A DNA stretch of 64,000 bases from Tubiluchus corallicola (Eukaryota > Priapulida > Priapulimorpha > Priapulimorphida > Tubiluchidae), in assembly GCA_030141605.1 (NCBI GenBank), contig JAQGDQ010000098.1, forward strand, positions 102,636 through 166,635, written 5' to 3'. Both the position numbers and the translations under genes were made by a program. This document shows, piece after piece, positions 27,976 to 42,900 of the stretch. The notes under the pieces were generated by a model. The model was not told the DNA's origin. It searched no databases and saw nothing but the letters and a program-made list of their open reading frames with translations. Numbering within the stretch: position 1 is the first letter of the stretch; each line of letters opens with the position of its first letter.

Positions 27976-30900
27976 GGGGTTATATTCATTACCTGTAATA
28001 AATTCAATATGTAAAAGACTTTCTTTTGTTTTTAGGGGTCTGCTTTACTGCTTTTAAGGCTTGTGTTGATGCTGCAACAATGCAGCATCGTAGAGAATAG
28101 CAATAGCATCTCATATTGCTGCATTGTAGAGACATTATTGATGCCAATAGTGATAAAACTGTACCTAACCTATGTCATTGTTTTAGGCTAGCCTGGAGTG
28201 GAAGGAAACTACAATGGATGTTAGTCGACAAGCGGTTAGTTCAGAATTGTCGGCAATTAACACTGGCACAGCGCAAGTTGTTAACCTGACTGGTGGCGAG
28301 CCAGATGATACTGACTACACGGCTGTTGGTTCAGCGGTAACAACTATGTAAGCATTTTCAAAGCATCCTAGTTGAAACAGAAAAGTAGTCATAGAGAAAC
28401 CAGTTGTAGTGTCAACTATAGTAATAGTGGCCTGAAACATGCGTTTATTCATTGAGTCAAATTGAGTCTGTCCTCAAAACGTTTACAATTGTGGTTAATT
28501 TGTGTATATTTGATTGTTCTAGAGGTAAACATTACTGTTGCAATCTTTTTTCGTGCGGTCCGAGAGATGTGGGTGAAATTTAATGGTTAAGGCCAGTATT
28601 GTCTCTTGTTGGAATGTTGAGATTATTTGTATAATTAGTGTATAAATGACTTTGATAGAGGTCAAAGTCACATTCTGTATATTTTCATTTGATACAACGA
28701 CAAGCAATCGAAATACACAATAGATAGCAAATAGAGCACTTAGGAGAGCATAATGGAGCTTTTCATTGATGATGTCACATATCATCTTGAATGATAGTCA
28801 AAGATTTTATAGAAACTTAGTGAAAAGGATTGTACAACATAGACAATATTTGTATAACAGGCATACATACGTAAAGTAATACACGCACGCATACATTTGT
28901 TCAAAGTTTCAGAAGTCAGTCACTCTTGTAAATGAAAAAATGCCTCACTTCCTGCAAGTAAAATAGAAAATTTTTGTTTCAGATCATCAAACTTTGAGGA
29001 GATGTCGAAGAACGTTCGTGTGCTCGCTGCTCTGATGGAGAGTGACGAGGATGGTGAGAGGCTTTTGGAGGCGTCGCGCCGTCTTGCTGCAGCACTTAGC
29101 GACCTGATGAAAGCTGCCGAACCAGAGAGCAAAGAGGTACTGATTGGATTTTTTTCTTTTTTACGTTAAAAGGAATGGGTTTTTTAACATTGTTTTAAAT
29201 GTCCAGTCTGATTCAACATGCAATACAAAAAAGACTTGGCATAATTGCCATGTTTAATGCAATATGTACAATTTATGTCCTAAATTCCAAAACATTTCAG
29301 GAAAAACTTTTTTACATTTACACTTGCAACTTGTGTTTTATTTGGATTAATGTCTGGGTTTTCTGCCTGTAGCCTCGTCAGACACTTCTGAATGCAGCCA
29401 GCAAAGTTGGAGATGCAAGCGGTGATGTCATGAAGCGTGCTGGAGTCCAAGAAGTCGACCAAGCTTATCAGGTATGCATAGTCTGACAGTGTGTATGTCA
29501 ATTTAAAATTTTCAAATATTATTAACTGATATTCCGTCAGAATGGTCTCTAATATGAGTAAGATGTACAATGTTTTTAATGCTGTACACACTAGGTTAAA
29601 AAACAGCTAAGGGACATGTACAAGCTTGCAGCCAGTAAAATTTCACAGGTCAGTTTTATAAAACTTTACCTAGTCATTTTACAGCACTCCCTGCTTTTAG
29701 CACAGATAAAGTTTAATTTAAAATATTCAATTCATAAATCAGCAATTTGAACACCACTGTCACTAGATGGATAATTGCATTTTGTACTTTTGACTTTCTT
29801 TTATCTTTATGATTTTTTGCATTTATAATGTTTTGCTGTGTAAATTTTGAAAATGATTGATTTTAAGATTTTGTAAACGACATTGTTGTGGTAATACTAA
29901 TTAAATTATAATACAAATCTTTATGTTTATTCATACTCGATGTGGACTGTTATCGCTAAGCTAATGCGTTTGTTCATAAAACTTACATTAAAAGAAGATT
30001 GTTACTAATTGTTACCATGGTAATCTGACTCTTATTTTAGGACACTCTATTGGCTTTGGCTAAAGCTGTGGCGAATGCAACTGCACAGTTGGTCTTGAAT
30101 GCAAAGAATGTTGCTGGAAGCTGCGAGGAGCAACCCGATCAGAACCGTGTCATAAACTCGGCTACCCAGGCAGCATTGGCAACGTCTGAACTAGTAGCTT
30201 GTGCCAAAGTATGCTTATTGTTATTTTGCAAACTTACATTACTCTCATTGTATGGGAGATGTTTGTCACAACGCATCTTTCATTTTTGTTTTATTCCAGA
30301 ATTCTTGCCTGGAAAGCTTTCAGTACTTGAGCAAAAAATTAAAAGGCTATTGAGTTTAAGGACTAAGAGAATCGTGACTTGTAAAACATATCTTTGTAGC
30401 ATTGTAAAACTTTGCAATGTCGGTTTTAAACGGAGATTCTGCGTTCCAGCTACAAATGTATATGTTTGTAGAAATTAACATGTTTATTAAGCGCAGACAA
30501 TCTCAACAAGTGTATGATAAACATGATAAACACTGGCTTTTTCTTGTATACTATGAAATTTCGTAAGAATATATTTGGTCATTTAGTGACTATTAATGTG
30601 TTTTGGCAATAATATATCATAAATATTGCTTTGTATTAAGTAAGGATTGTCTCCTAGAATATACAACACATGGCAAAATCAACACTACAGTGATAATATT
30701 TACTTCTAGTTGGGTGTGTATGCAATATTTGGGCAGCACAAACTTATTTGGTATGTAAAACTGTGCAACCCACTGACTTTGCGTATGTGTAATACAACTT
30801 ATTGTATTTTTATATGAGTGCCAAAACTCGTGTTTGGTAATTATATGTTAATTCATAGGTGGTTGCGCCAACAATTAACAGCCCTGCTTGTCAAGAACAG

Positions 30901-33900
30901 CTTGTTGAAGCAGCTAAACACGTGGCCAAATCAGTGGAAGGAATTGTTGGAACTTCAAAAGTATGTATTATTTACAGTTGTCTTTTGAAGCAAACAAAGT
31001 TAAATGATTAATGTAATAAAAACGGCATGCCTGTTTTTTTCTGTTATCGTTAAAGATGCACTCATTTTCATTGATATGATAATAATTTGACTAGATAGCA
31101 GCACAAAATGGTATCACATGTGTGCCTTTAAATTATACTTAGTTCGACTGTGAAATAGATCCTTTCAAGAAAACAGGATATTATTAAATAATTTGTCAGC
31201 TATTTTCATTATCAGGCTTATGAACTCACTGTACTTTATGAAAGCACTGTTTAGAAGACAATTATACAATTAAGCATAATGATGTAGTGAAAGAGTATGT
31301 AGCAGAGTTTGTCTTTTGTCTCAAAGTCATGTCATCCAATCGAGCCTGTAATTTGCTGGCACCCTCACACGTGCAGTTTTAGGTGACTCATGGAAATTTT
31401 GTTTTGAGAACATGATTCATAATTTTATGAAAGTATTTATAACTATCATAGATATACTGATGTGTCATTAAATATGTCGTCATAATTGCGCATCTGGTCA
31501 ATTTCATCAACGGGTATAATTAAACAAAGTGCTACTTAATAAAAATAAAAAAACCATTGCTTTTCTGAGAGTTTGATTTTCACACAAGAGCTGTGCTGTG
31601 GTTTCACAAGCTTTATTAGTGTAAAAAGCCACCTTACCCTCTTGCATATCACTACTGCCAAATTATTTTGGATGGCCCGTTAGTCTGATTGCTTTGATTT
31701 CACAACCATCTAAGAGCATCCTATTATTCAGAATTTAACTGTCTTTCTGAACATCCGTCTGTTTTAACGCTGTTTCTTTACTACTTTGTGACAGACTTTG
31801 TTTTAGCTTTGCTGTTTTATGTAATGCTCTATGTTCCACTTGCCTACATTCTAAATTGTCATAGTAATTTGTCTTCCGATAGACTGGCATTTGATATTTT
31901 TGCTGGTGGCATTGCCGGCATTGTCCTTGACGATGTGACCTTTCTGAAGCCTTTTTCCAAATGACAAATTTAATAACATAGTACAGCAGCTAGCCTATTT
32001 GATATTATTGATTATTCGAAGAATTGTCCATTGCGGAATCCAAGCAAAGCCATAAATTGAATTAAACCATTTTTCGGAGTCGTCGTTGTCTTAGTGTTTA
32101 GTATCTTTACGGCAGCCTTCAAATTCATAGTTTTACCATTTCTCAATGTGTAATATTGAAAAATGATTCATTATAAAACCCTTATTAAAGGACTAATCAA
32201 TTCTTGTTGGCATTTTGTTTCATATTTTGAGAAAATCAAGTTTATATTTTTTACAAATGCCCAGAAACTCTTAGCAAGCACTTCTAGCTTTTATAGTTGT
32301 TATTATAAGAAAAGAGAAATAGTTACTTGCTTGTATGATCTTAACATGTGATCAGCGATTGGTGGCTACATAGCATCACATGTATACATCTCAGGAAACT
32401 AGAAAATTCTTCCCTTGTTTAATTTTCTTAGCTTCTCTTTCACCTTCATGTCATCTTTCTATTTGGTTTCTAAACAGGTTTTTACAAGGACGAATTGTAT
32501 TTTACAAACTCTTGTCTTGTAAATAATTCATTAAAATCAGGAACTGTCGTACAGAGTTTGACATCACCATTTCTATTTTACCCCATCTAGAAACACATTT
32601 TGTACAAGTTTTAGCTTTTTCAGTCTTTTAAGAAGTTTACTGTTAATTCGTGATATTTTGATCATTGCTGTTGAATTAGCTAAAGGAAGTTTCAATTTAT
32701 TTGCAAGTTGCAAAAAGGCTGCCTTTGTTCGAATTGATTTGCTGAAAAACCAAGTTCAGGCAAGCAGCTAAGCCATAGAGTTTATTGCATTTGCTTTTGA
32801 CTGTGTTTACAAAACCTACCAATGCATTGTGTTTGCTGTAACACCCTGAATGTGTAAATACTGAGTGCTGGATCTGAGGCGAGCTCTTTTATGTTTACTG
32901 TAATGAAATGAGACCAGTGATCATTAGGCACATATCTACATAAAGAAAATGTAGGTAGGCAGTCAGAATCTTTTTGTAAAGTCAGTTTTATGTGGCTACA
33001 GTTGTTTGTGTTTGCAGAATATAACGCATTCCCACAAAATGAGGATTTGGCCAGTTTTATGAAAATTAGAAACACTTCTGCATCAATAAGTATTAATTCA
33101 GTTTGCATAATTTAATACAGTTGTGAAACAAAAGGAGTGTTAAGAACTATTAGTTTCTTTCTGATCGTGATTATAGGATTTACATATTTCATTTGTTAGT
33201 AGTTTTGCCAGATCAAGACTCTTTATTAATATATGTAATATATTAAGTTATTAATTATTAGTTGTTAGGAGTTCATTTAAGTTGCTTTACTTTTTACCAC
33301 CTATTGTTCTTTTGCTTGCTATTTCTCGAGATATTTTGCTTTTAGTTTTGCTTATAAGCTGATTGGTGCCATTAAAATTCCCAAAGCTTTTTCCAGAACA
33401 TGTTATCCCACATGGTGGTGTTGTTAGCAGCAAGATTTTAATCGCTGTGCCCGTGTTATTTCTATATTTGTCTAATTTTGTTGGCTTTCCATTTAACGAC
33501 GGCATTTGCTTTCGAACGAGCTGTACAATTTAATTGGTCAAGTGGTTTGTTTGTTTTCCTGGCAGTTTACACGGTAAGCATGCTCGTTCATCTATTTTTA
33601 CTTCCAGTATTGCTTCTGCGATGATCAGCATGACTTACTGTTTGGTCAGTTCGTGTGTGAGAGGGGCAGGTTGGAATTTCTTATAAGCGAAATTTTCTCA
33701 CTGAAATCCTCAAAAGCCTGTATTGGTCATTTGCTTAATTGATCAGTTTCCATTCATTGAATTCGTTAATTTCTTTAAGAGCTTTCAAAGGGTAATAAGT
33801 GGTCAATTTTTTTCCAAATCCTTATTGAATTTCTAGTAATAGGTGTAGTACCTGCTTACTTGATGGTAAGGTGATATTGTTCTGTAAGTTCCATTTATAT

Positions 33901-36900
33901 GTCAGTTGATTAATCTGATTTTTCGCAGATTCCTGCAAATGAATTTTATTTTTTGTCACTACTTAATCTGCAACGAAAAATATGAAAAGCTTTTTCTGTT
34001 CACTTTTCCCACACATGATATTAAACTTTCATTCTTTTTTTAGTCTAGTGACTGCTCAACTGTTCTTATGTTTCTAAACAGTCGATTGTTAATGCTGTTA
34101 AACTTTTAACACAATTACGTGTTTGTTCTTTTTGAAGCTCTGAGACCGCGCCAAAGTATAAGCTTTTATGTGTTCCCACTGTGTTATTAAAATCGCTTCC
34201 ACTTAGCCTAAGCTCAAAAAAGTTCATAGGTCCACCTTAACAATCATGGTTACCCCGGGGCATTCTGGCAAGGTTACGCACTGTTAAATATGGCCACTGA
34301 TCATGCATGGCTGGATCTGCAAAGATTGTATTACTAGCTTTACACACTATTGGAAAGGAAATGCAGCATTTAAGTAGCTGTGCTAGGTTGTGTTCTTTTC
34401 GCTGGACGAAATTTTTACGTGTAGTGCTACTAGTCATTGCAGTGCCCGAAGCATGAAGTGGATTTTGAAATTATTTGCTTGTCAACAGTAATGGCAGATG
34501 TAGTGTGCGAGCATTTCTTCTGATTTTTTGCATACTTGATGTGTTTACAGAAATTTTATTCTTAATTTGTGTCAGTAACTGATTTTACAAAAATGTGTGC
34601 GAATTCTTCTAGGTCGAGTTATACACTTAATTTACAGTGTCAGAGAATCTCGCTCTATTGTAATCAATAAATAGCTCTGGTTTTCAAATGAGAGATGGTG
34701 ATGGGAGATTTCTATTAGCGTGTTCTATGTATTTTTAGCATGCAAAGATCATAATATGCCGACTTGTTGACTGCTAATACCAGTGAGCTTATACTATAGG
34801 GTGAAGCCATATGTTGTTCACTTATCAGGGCTTTTTCAATCAGGAAGAGCGGCAAAACTTTTCACTGCTGGCCTAGTTGCTCCGTGGCGTATGGTTTGCT
34901 TGAAGTGTTGTGTAAAAACCAATCTGCTTTAGAAGCTCCATGAATGTTGTCTGCTGTCTGTCTGAAACTAGAATGCTGTGGTTTCGTTCTAACCTAGTTG
35001 GAAAATCGTGCTGTGCTATAGGTTGATTCGCAAATGACCCTTTACAGATTTTATTGCTATTAGCAGCTTTGTTGAGCTGTATAAGAAATTGGCTAAAGTG
35101 AAAGAAAATATTTAAAATTGGAAGGTTATGTGCTTGTCATATTACTGACTGTCAGTTGTAGTCATTTGCATTCTCATTTGTCATTTTGAGTTTTCTCTTC
35201 TGCATTGCTTGATCTTAATTAACTGAGCTGCATCTCTTTGTGCTGTTTTTCATCTTTAACCTTATAAGACATGATGACAGAAAGTGGCAGCGTAACGTGG
35301 CCGCGACGTCAACATGGTGGACTGGCCACAGTCGTTTTCCCTACTCCCAATCTTGTAGATTCTAACAAAACTTCCCAGTTCGGAAAGACATTACCTTCAA
35401 AAACCGATGTTCCCAACTTTGACGATCCGCTATCTGACACATCGAACCTGACAAAAATCAGTAGCACATTGCCCAACAGGAAGCGTGCGGCTGACATTAA
35501 CGACCACTTCATCCATCCGAACAATCAGCATGTCACAACAATGCAACTGTATGGTGACTTGCTCGTTGACTATTTCGTAATAAATCTCCAATTGAAGGAT
35601 GTTTGTGACGATGATCAACTGATGGGAGACCTGAACGCCGCAGCAACCCAGGTCAGCAAGGCTCTCAACGACCTTTTGCAACACATCAAGAAAGGATCCA
35701 CGCAGCCAAAGTCGTCCCAACATGATGAAGCTGTGGACACCATTTTGACCACAACCGACAAATTGTTCCTGAGCATGGGCAATGCATCGGAGATGGTCAA
35801 GCAAGCGAGAATATTAGCACAGGTGAGTGGTCAACTTAAAGTACATTGTTTTTGGTTTTGTCTGTTTCACATAATGGTGGCTCCAGTCATTAATTAGTGT
35901 ATAAATCTGCTGCATTGTGGTTGACAAACTTTTGCTTACCAGAGCTGGGATGCCAAGATACTGCAGGCATTAGATTTGCACTGCAACCTTTCCTTTGAGC
36001 TGTTGCACCTTTTAACTTTAGATACAATTGAAGAAACTAATTAACTTGCTTCCAGTCATTTAATTGCAATGTAGACAGTAGAATAAAACAAAGTGAATAA
36101 TTTTTCCTTTTTAAGGCTAAAAAAAGTTTCGTAATAACTTTGTCAATCAAACTAATTAAGCATTAAGTAAATAAAGTTGATCTTTGTGTCCAGATTTTGG
36201 CCAAAAAAGCAATACTAGAAAAAACCCACTGTTTAGCAGTTCAAAATAAATAAATATGCAGAGGCATTCTGGAATAGTGATTTTTCTTAAAATTATACTT
36301 TTTAAAGTTAACACTGGTATAATATAGTTGCAACAGGGAAAGCTGCTTCTTATACTGGAAACTTTATGCATACAGCAGCATTTCTGATTTGTTAATGCTG
36401 ATGGTGAATAACATGTAAATAGAAACCCGACTAAAAGTAACAGCTCTTTTTTCAAAATGTGAAATTTTCACATTTCGCAGAGGTTATATAATTTTATTCT
36501 GGTTTTTGCTTATGGATTTTTTTATGGTGTTAAACAAGTGAGTATGAAATTTTTCAGCAAAAATGTTTTTACAGGCAACATCGCAGTTGGTGAATGCCAT
36601 CAAGGGGGAGGCAGAGCAGTCACAGGACTCAGATCTACAAAAACGTCTATTAGCGGCTGCTAAATTGCTGGCTGATGCAACTGCCCGAATGGTTGAGGCT
36701 GCCAAGGTTGGTCAGAAATTTTTTCATCAATTCTTTTGTCCATTCTCTGTGAATAGAAAGTGTTTTTTAAAGTCATAATAATGCCCATCATTCAGATCTC
36801 TGTTTTCTCTTAACAAAAATGTTTTTGCACAATACTTGAACAATGATTAACAAGCTTTTAAAACTTTAGACATTTAAAGTGTTTCTAAAATGTTCATGAA

Positions 36901-39900
36901 GAGATGTGTAAATGTTTAGAGCTTACAAGACATTTTCTGTGGTGTTTATGGTTCATTGTAAGCCATATGCTAAATGAACACTGAAAATTGTCGGAAATTA
37001 TGAGGAACCACACTGTGCGTCTAGCAAAAAAATTATAGCTTAAACAAAATTCTACAATCAGTAGTGTGATACATTTGCACAATTTCTGAGACGAAATCAG
37101 TCTCGTGTTTTTAATCATTAGGGTTGCGCAACTAATCCAAATGATCCCGACCAACAACAGAGACTGCGACTCGCAGCGGAGGATCTGCGTTCGGCTACTA
37201 ATGCTGCTGCTCAGAATGCACTGAAGAAGAAACTTATTTCCAGGTTGGAGGTAGGAGATTATTTCCAGGTCTTTCACCTTTGGTTGTTTCACCTTGTATT
37301 AGTAATATTTGCTGAAATTATAGTTGGTAATGTGTAGCACATCACCACCGGTTTTTTAAATCAAACTTGCTTTGCATTGTTTTAGTGTGTCATGTCCAAT
37401 ATATTTTTCGAGTATGCATGTTAAACGATGATGACTATCCTTTTAAATCTTGTATCTTCAAAATGCTTGAATGTTGTATGCTGTTCAGTTGAAAACTTGA
37501 ATAATATTGATTCGAGAATAAAAATCATTAAAATTACATTACAAAGGAAAAACAATTCAAACTATAAAGGAAGGAAAATAAATAACCTTTTAGTGAGCTA
37601 AACTAAACTAAACTATATAATATTGATTTGCCGCACATGAAATTTAAATACCAGTAAAGTTTCAACAAAAAAATGAAAATTGACTTAAGTGAATGGAGAA
37701 CAGACCTACTCTATTTGCAAACTGGTGAGAATTATTTTATACCCTATTTTTGTATTCTAAGCAGCTGCTTGGCTATAAATACCGGTTACAGTTGCATTTA
37801 TATAGCTGCCTAACGGGTCTTTTATTATAACTTTTTACTTCCTTCCTTCATCCATTTTTCTGTAAGAACTGAGTAGCAATGACTTACTCAAATGAATATT
37901 TCAGTTGTGGTATTTGACTTTTTCTAGTTGGCAGCTAAGCAAGCTGCTTCAGCATCCACACAGACCATTGCTGCTGCACAGAAAGCCGGAAGTTCTAACA
38001 AAAATCAGGCTAGTCAACAGGAGTTGGTAACCGATTGTAAGGTACGTTGCTGTTTCTCATTATTGGATGGTAATGGTGGATTACTACTAATTCCCAAACG
38101 TTAACTTCTCTGTGGGAGTCTAATGCAACCTATCCCAGTGATTTACGTGTATGTTGAGATTGTAGATTGTTGTAAAATTGCAAGTGGTTTTGTTTCTGTA
38201 GTGCGTCATGCTGTCTCACCACATGTTGTCTACGCTGTTTGATAGCAAAATTGGGAAAACAGCTGTCTATTGTGTACTTGTTTACTGTTATGTTATTTCG
38301 TTGACATTTACTGTCGTCTAATCAAAGCGAAATGTACCAGCATAATCAGTGAGACAGGAAACTTTAAGCAGCTTTAGTGAAACTCAAATAAATGCTGAAG
38401 TAATAAATACCTCAAACAATCAAGGACTAAAGTTATAATAGAGTTTTATATTTTACCAAATAATGCTAACAAACATGGCACCTTTGGAATGCAAATATTT
38501 GCATTTGTTTGAAAAGGAATTGTTTTGCTTGATTTAATTGGTTTACTTGGTTTTGTTCTTTGCCTCCTTTTATATACAGAATGGCAGCAGGTGATTTGCA
38601 AGAATTTAAAAAAGTGAATTTGACCATATTTACAGTGAACAAAAGTTTAGGACCACTAATTCCCTAGACCTGTATGGACTAATATCCATCTTTAATTGAT
38701 TTTTGAATGCTTTATGGCGAAATGAAGATTGGTAGGCATAGTAACATCTCATCTGATGATGTCATCATCTTATTACTATGGCATCATCAACACCCTATCA
38801 CTGAATCCCATTTTACTGAGAAAAACACATTTTCTTAGAATAAATTAGATTATTTATTCATATATAAATCGCATATTAATTAACATCTATCAACGGCATT
38901 TTTCAGTCAACAAATGCGTGTTGTTGTCAGAATAAAATACCATAAATTGGCATTGTAAAATACCATAAAATAGGTCAAGTTTTACCTGCTTTTGATGACA
39001 TCACTGGACGTCCAAATATACATCATGCATTAACTTTGTCAACTCTTCTTGCTATCATCAAGAACAACTAAGGATGAGTAGCAGCAGCCCCTACCAACTG
39101 TCTGAATAATTAGTAGTCTTGAACTATTAATATCTGGTTGTTAATAAAGAAATTGAACTAGAATAAAGTTTCCTGGGATCCTAATAATCTGAAACATGAA
39201 TATCTCATTTATCTTTACTTATGCAGGCTTTCTCAGTTGATGTTAGTCTAAAGAGGTTTGTTGTATGTAAAATATGAATGTTATTGTTCCGACAAAATAA
39301 AAAAAAACATTTTAAGTTTATTTCTATTTCACTGAGAATTTTGTGAAAAGAAGTAATTTGTAAAATTGCATTTTGTCACCAAATCCTTTGGCAGAAGCAC
39401 AACATTATTTTAGATGAGTTTTTAAACGGGATTTGATACTCACTGTTGGTATTGTCTTGGGAAGGTGGTGACATAAGTCATCACTTTTCTGTATTTGATA
39501 GATCTACTGTCTTTGTAATGTTACTTTAAGTGGGAACTTCAAGTTTCTTTCTTAGAAGTTTGTCCTAAAAAATATTTTTCTTTGATTACATGATTTGCAA
39601 GTCATGTGTCATTTAAAACTTTAATATCTTACCTTTCATTACCACTGTATATTTTATAGGCAGTTCTTATCATAATGTAACAATTAAATAGTTTAACTTT
39701 TTATTTTGAGATGATTTTAATTAATTTGATTTATTCTCAGTAGATTTGCAAGGATTCACTACCTGCCCATTTTCTAGCTTTTTTTCTTGTCATTACAGGC
39801 CACTGCAGACTTGATCCCAAAGCTTGTGCAGGGAATAAAAAGTTGCATGAATGAACCAGACAATCCTCAGGCACAGCTTGCTCTTATATCAGCCAGTCAG

Positions 39901-42900
39901 CAGTTCCTGACACCTGCTGGTGTGTATTAGAACCATTAATTATGTCGTGCACCTTTTACAAGTTAAGTTTCATCTCAGGAACGTATTCAGCGGCGGATTA
40001 TGATTTTATGGGCCTTAGGCTTGAGCTTGGAACGGGCCTTTTAAATGTTGCTACACTGCTGAGCTGACGTGTTTTTGTTGAGCTCTCGTCGAAATTATAA
40101 CTGACTTTGCCCACAGAAAAATTCGGAAACTCAAATTTTGAACTTAAACGTAAACTGTGTAAACGTGAATTGTGTGAACTTGAATTGTGTAAACTTAAAT
40201 TGTGTAAACTTGATTTGTGTAAACCCGATTTGAAATATGGTGACTGACTTTTGAAAAAAAAACTTTTTTCTATATTTTATTTTGGCGGGCCCCTTTTGAT
40301 CCCAGGCCTTAGGCTTCAGCCTATTCAGCCTATAGGGCTATCCGCTACAGAACGTATTTACACAAATTTACGAAAACGCACTCAAATCAATTTGTGGAAA
40401 AGTTAATATTGTTACTCTTTATTGTGAAAATTGCTGTTATGCCATCATAGTGGCAATAAATTTCAGTTTTTGTGTTAAAGGAGTATCAGAAATTATTTTA
40501 TTGCTTAAGTGCAGATTTGCGAGATTCTTCCGTACAAGTTTTTTTACACCACGACCACACGATGATGATTAGTTTTCAAAGTTAACAATCATTAGTTACT
40601 GTTTTTGCTTATCCATCATTTAGGTAACATGGTTTCCTCTGCTAAGGCTGCTGTACCCACGGTTGGTGATCAAGCAGCATCGATGCAACTGGGAACGTCA
40701 GCCAAAAACCTTCAGACGGCTCTGGCTGAATTGCGAGCTGCAGCTGGCAAGGTAAGCGTTGGGAGCTTGCAGCTTTAGATTTGTATTTATGTGTTTAGCA
40801 CTAATTTAATTCCAGTCATTTTTAAGTGTATTATTATTACATGTATTTATGTTTTATGATTGCATAGGCTCAAGAAGCTTGCGGTTCATTGGAACTTGAT
40901 TCAGCACTAGATACCATCCGTCAGCTTGATAAAGAGCTAGAGACAATCAAGTACACAGCGAGAGATGGGAGACTGCTGCCTCTTCCAGGTGAAACTGTGA
41001 GTATCAAGAGTTCTCATCCTCGTAAAGTAATTTGTAGTTTTAGTTTTCTAAAGGATGACTGTTTGTTATGTCCCTGACAGTTCTGTAGAACAGTTAGTTG
41101 CATTGTTTTTGCAGATGGAGTCATCAGCATTAAAGCTCGGTGGTACATCCAAGCAAGTTGGCTCATCCATGGCTCAGTTACTTTCAGCCGCTGCACAGGT
41201 ATGTGACCTCTTATTCTTTCACTCCAATTTGCTGTTGTCCCTAATTCAATGTAACTCAGATAATTAAAACAATTTCGAAGACCCGTTCTCTCCTTAGAGA
41301 TCATTTCCTGTAAATATGCGACATAAAACACTTTATATGTATTGTGGGCAGTGCAGAAAATATGTGGCAAAGTTTAAACTACAATAACATTAGATGCAAG
41401 TGCTCTAACAAAATTAAAATTTCACAGCATATTATAATATATTAACTTTGATTGTGAAAGTTACACATTTACAGTTTTAGTGGTTTTCTTAAGTTAAACT
41501 TCAAAAACTGTTGGAAGAAACACCTTGTCTGGTTTACATTGATATGATGGATGCATAGAGCACTTGCAGTAAATTTTAACAATAGTGAAACATACGAAAT
41601 TCTTTCTGGCACTTACTTTTTTTGACTTGGAGATTTAAAGCTTCTATGTCTTTGGAAAAATCTAAGGGACTTAAAATTTTTGTTGTGTATAACTAAATTG
41701 TTGTATAAGCGTATCCAATGTCATTGTGGTAATTTTCAAGAGTTTTTGTTATTTTCTTATAATATCATAATCAAAAGTTTGGCATATTTTTTGTGTTGCC
41801 TGATATGATGTTATATATTTGTGTCACAGGGCGATGAGAGTTATACAGGCATCGCAGCTCGAGAAACGGCCAATTCATTGCGTACGTTGAAGGATGCTGT
41901 ACGAGGAGTGGCTGCTTCCACAGATGACAAGGAAGTGCAAGAGAAGATCATCGAGGCTGCTCGTGACGTCATGGATAAGTCTGGTAGATTATTAGAGGAA
42001 GCAAAAGCAGCCGTAAATAATCCAAATAACCCCGATAATCAACAACGATTGGCTCAGGTGATTGTTCAGTGTTCATATTCGTGGGCTGAAAGTTTATGCT
42101 TCTTTATGTAATTTTGTTCCTGTGAAATTGCAGTGTAGTTTTATAGCCACTTCATCTAAATTTTAACTAAACATATAATTATGTTGGTCAGTTATGTAAA
42201 TTAAGGTGGGTGTTCAAATTTCACAGGTTGCCAAAGCAGTTTCTAATGCCTTGAACAACTGCGTTAGCTGCTTGCCTGGTCAGCGAGACGTCGATTCAGC
42301 TATTAAAGTCATCAGTAACGTCAGCCAACAGTTATCCGTGAGCCGACTTCCTGATTCTCAGAAATCCTATGCCGATATTCAGTCGCAGTTGAACAATGAC
42401 GCAGCGAGGCTGAACGAAGCTGCCGGGGATGTGGTCACCGCCTCGAAGACATCGCCAGCCGAACTAGGAAACTCTTCACAAAAGTATGGTGATGTCTTCT
42501 GTGATTTCTTGGACTCGGGCATGCAGATGGCTTCTGTAACAAAGGTAATGTTGATTTCCCCCATTTTGCATTTGCCTGTTTGTCTGTTTATAGTCACATT
42601 GTGCAAAAATATGTGTTTTGTAGGTTAGGTATGTGGCAAGTGACATCTTTTGGGTTGATATTTTGAATGGATTTCAAATTTACATTGTAACTGCAGTTGA
42701 TTTTCTTTAATCTACACTGCACTTATGAAACGTGTAACTTTTGTGCAGGACTCAGAATTGCAGGGACGAATGGTGACCAGCATGAAGAACATATCTATGG
42801 TTTCTAGTCGTTTCCTTCTGGCCGCCAAATCTGTTTCTGCAGATCCTTCTGCACCAAATGCCAAGAATCAGCTTGCTGCTGCAGCCAGGTAAGTTCCATT

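Noticed and set aside
35265-35272. Acceptor-like ttataag just before ATG 35271 as the exon 20 border
   Set aside because: Joining from exon 19 (phase 0) would read ACA TGA, an immediate stop; it could only serve a differently phased upstream exon.
36558-36574. Upstream acceptor tttttcag for exon 21
   Set aside because: Would add 17 nt and break the frame.
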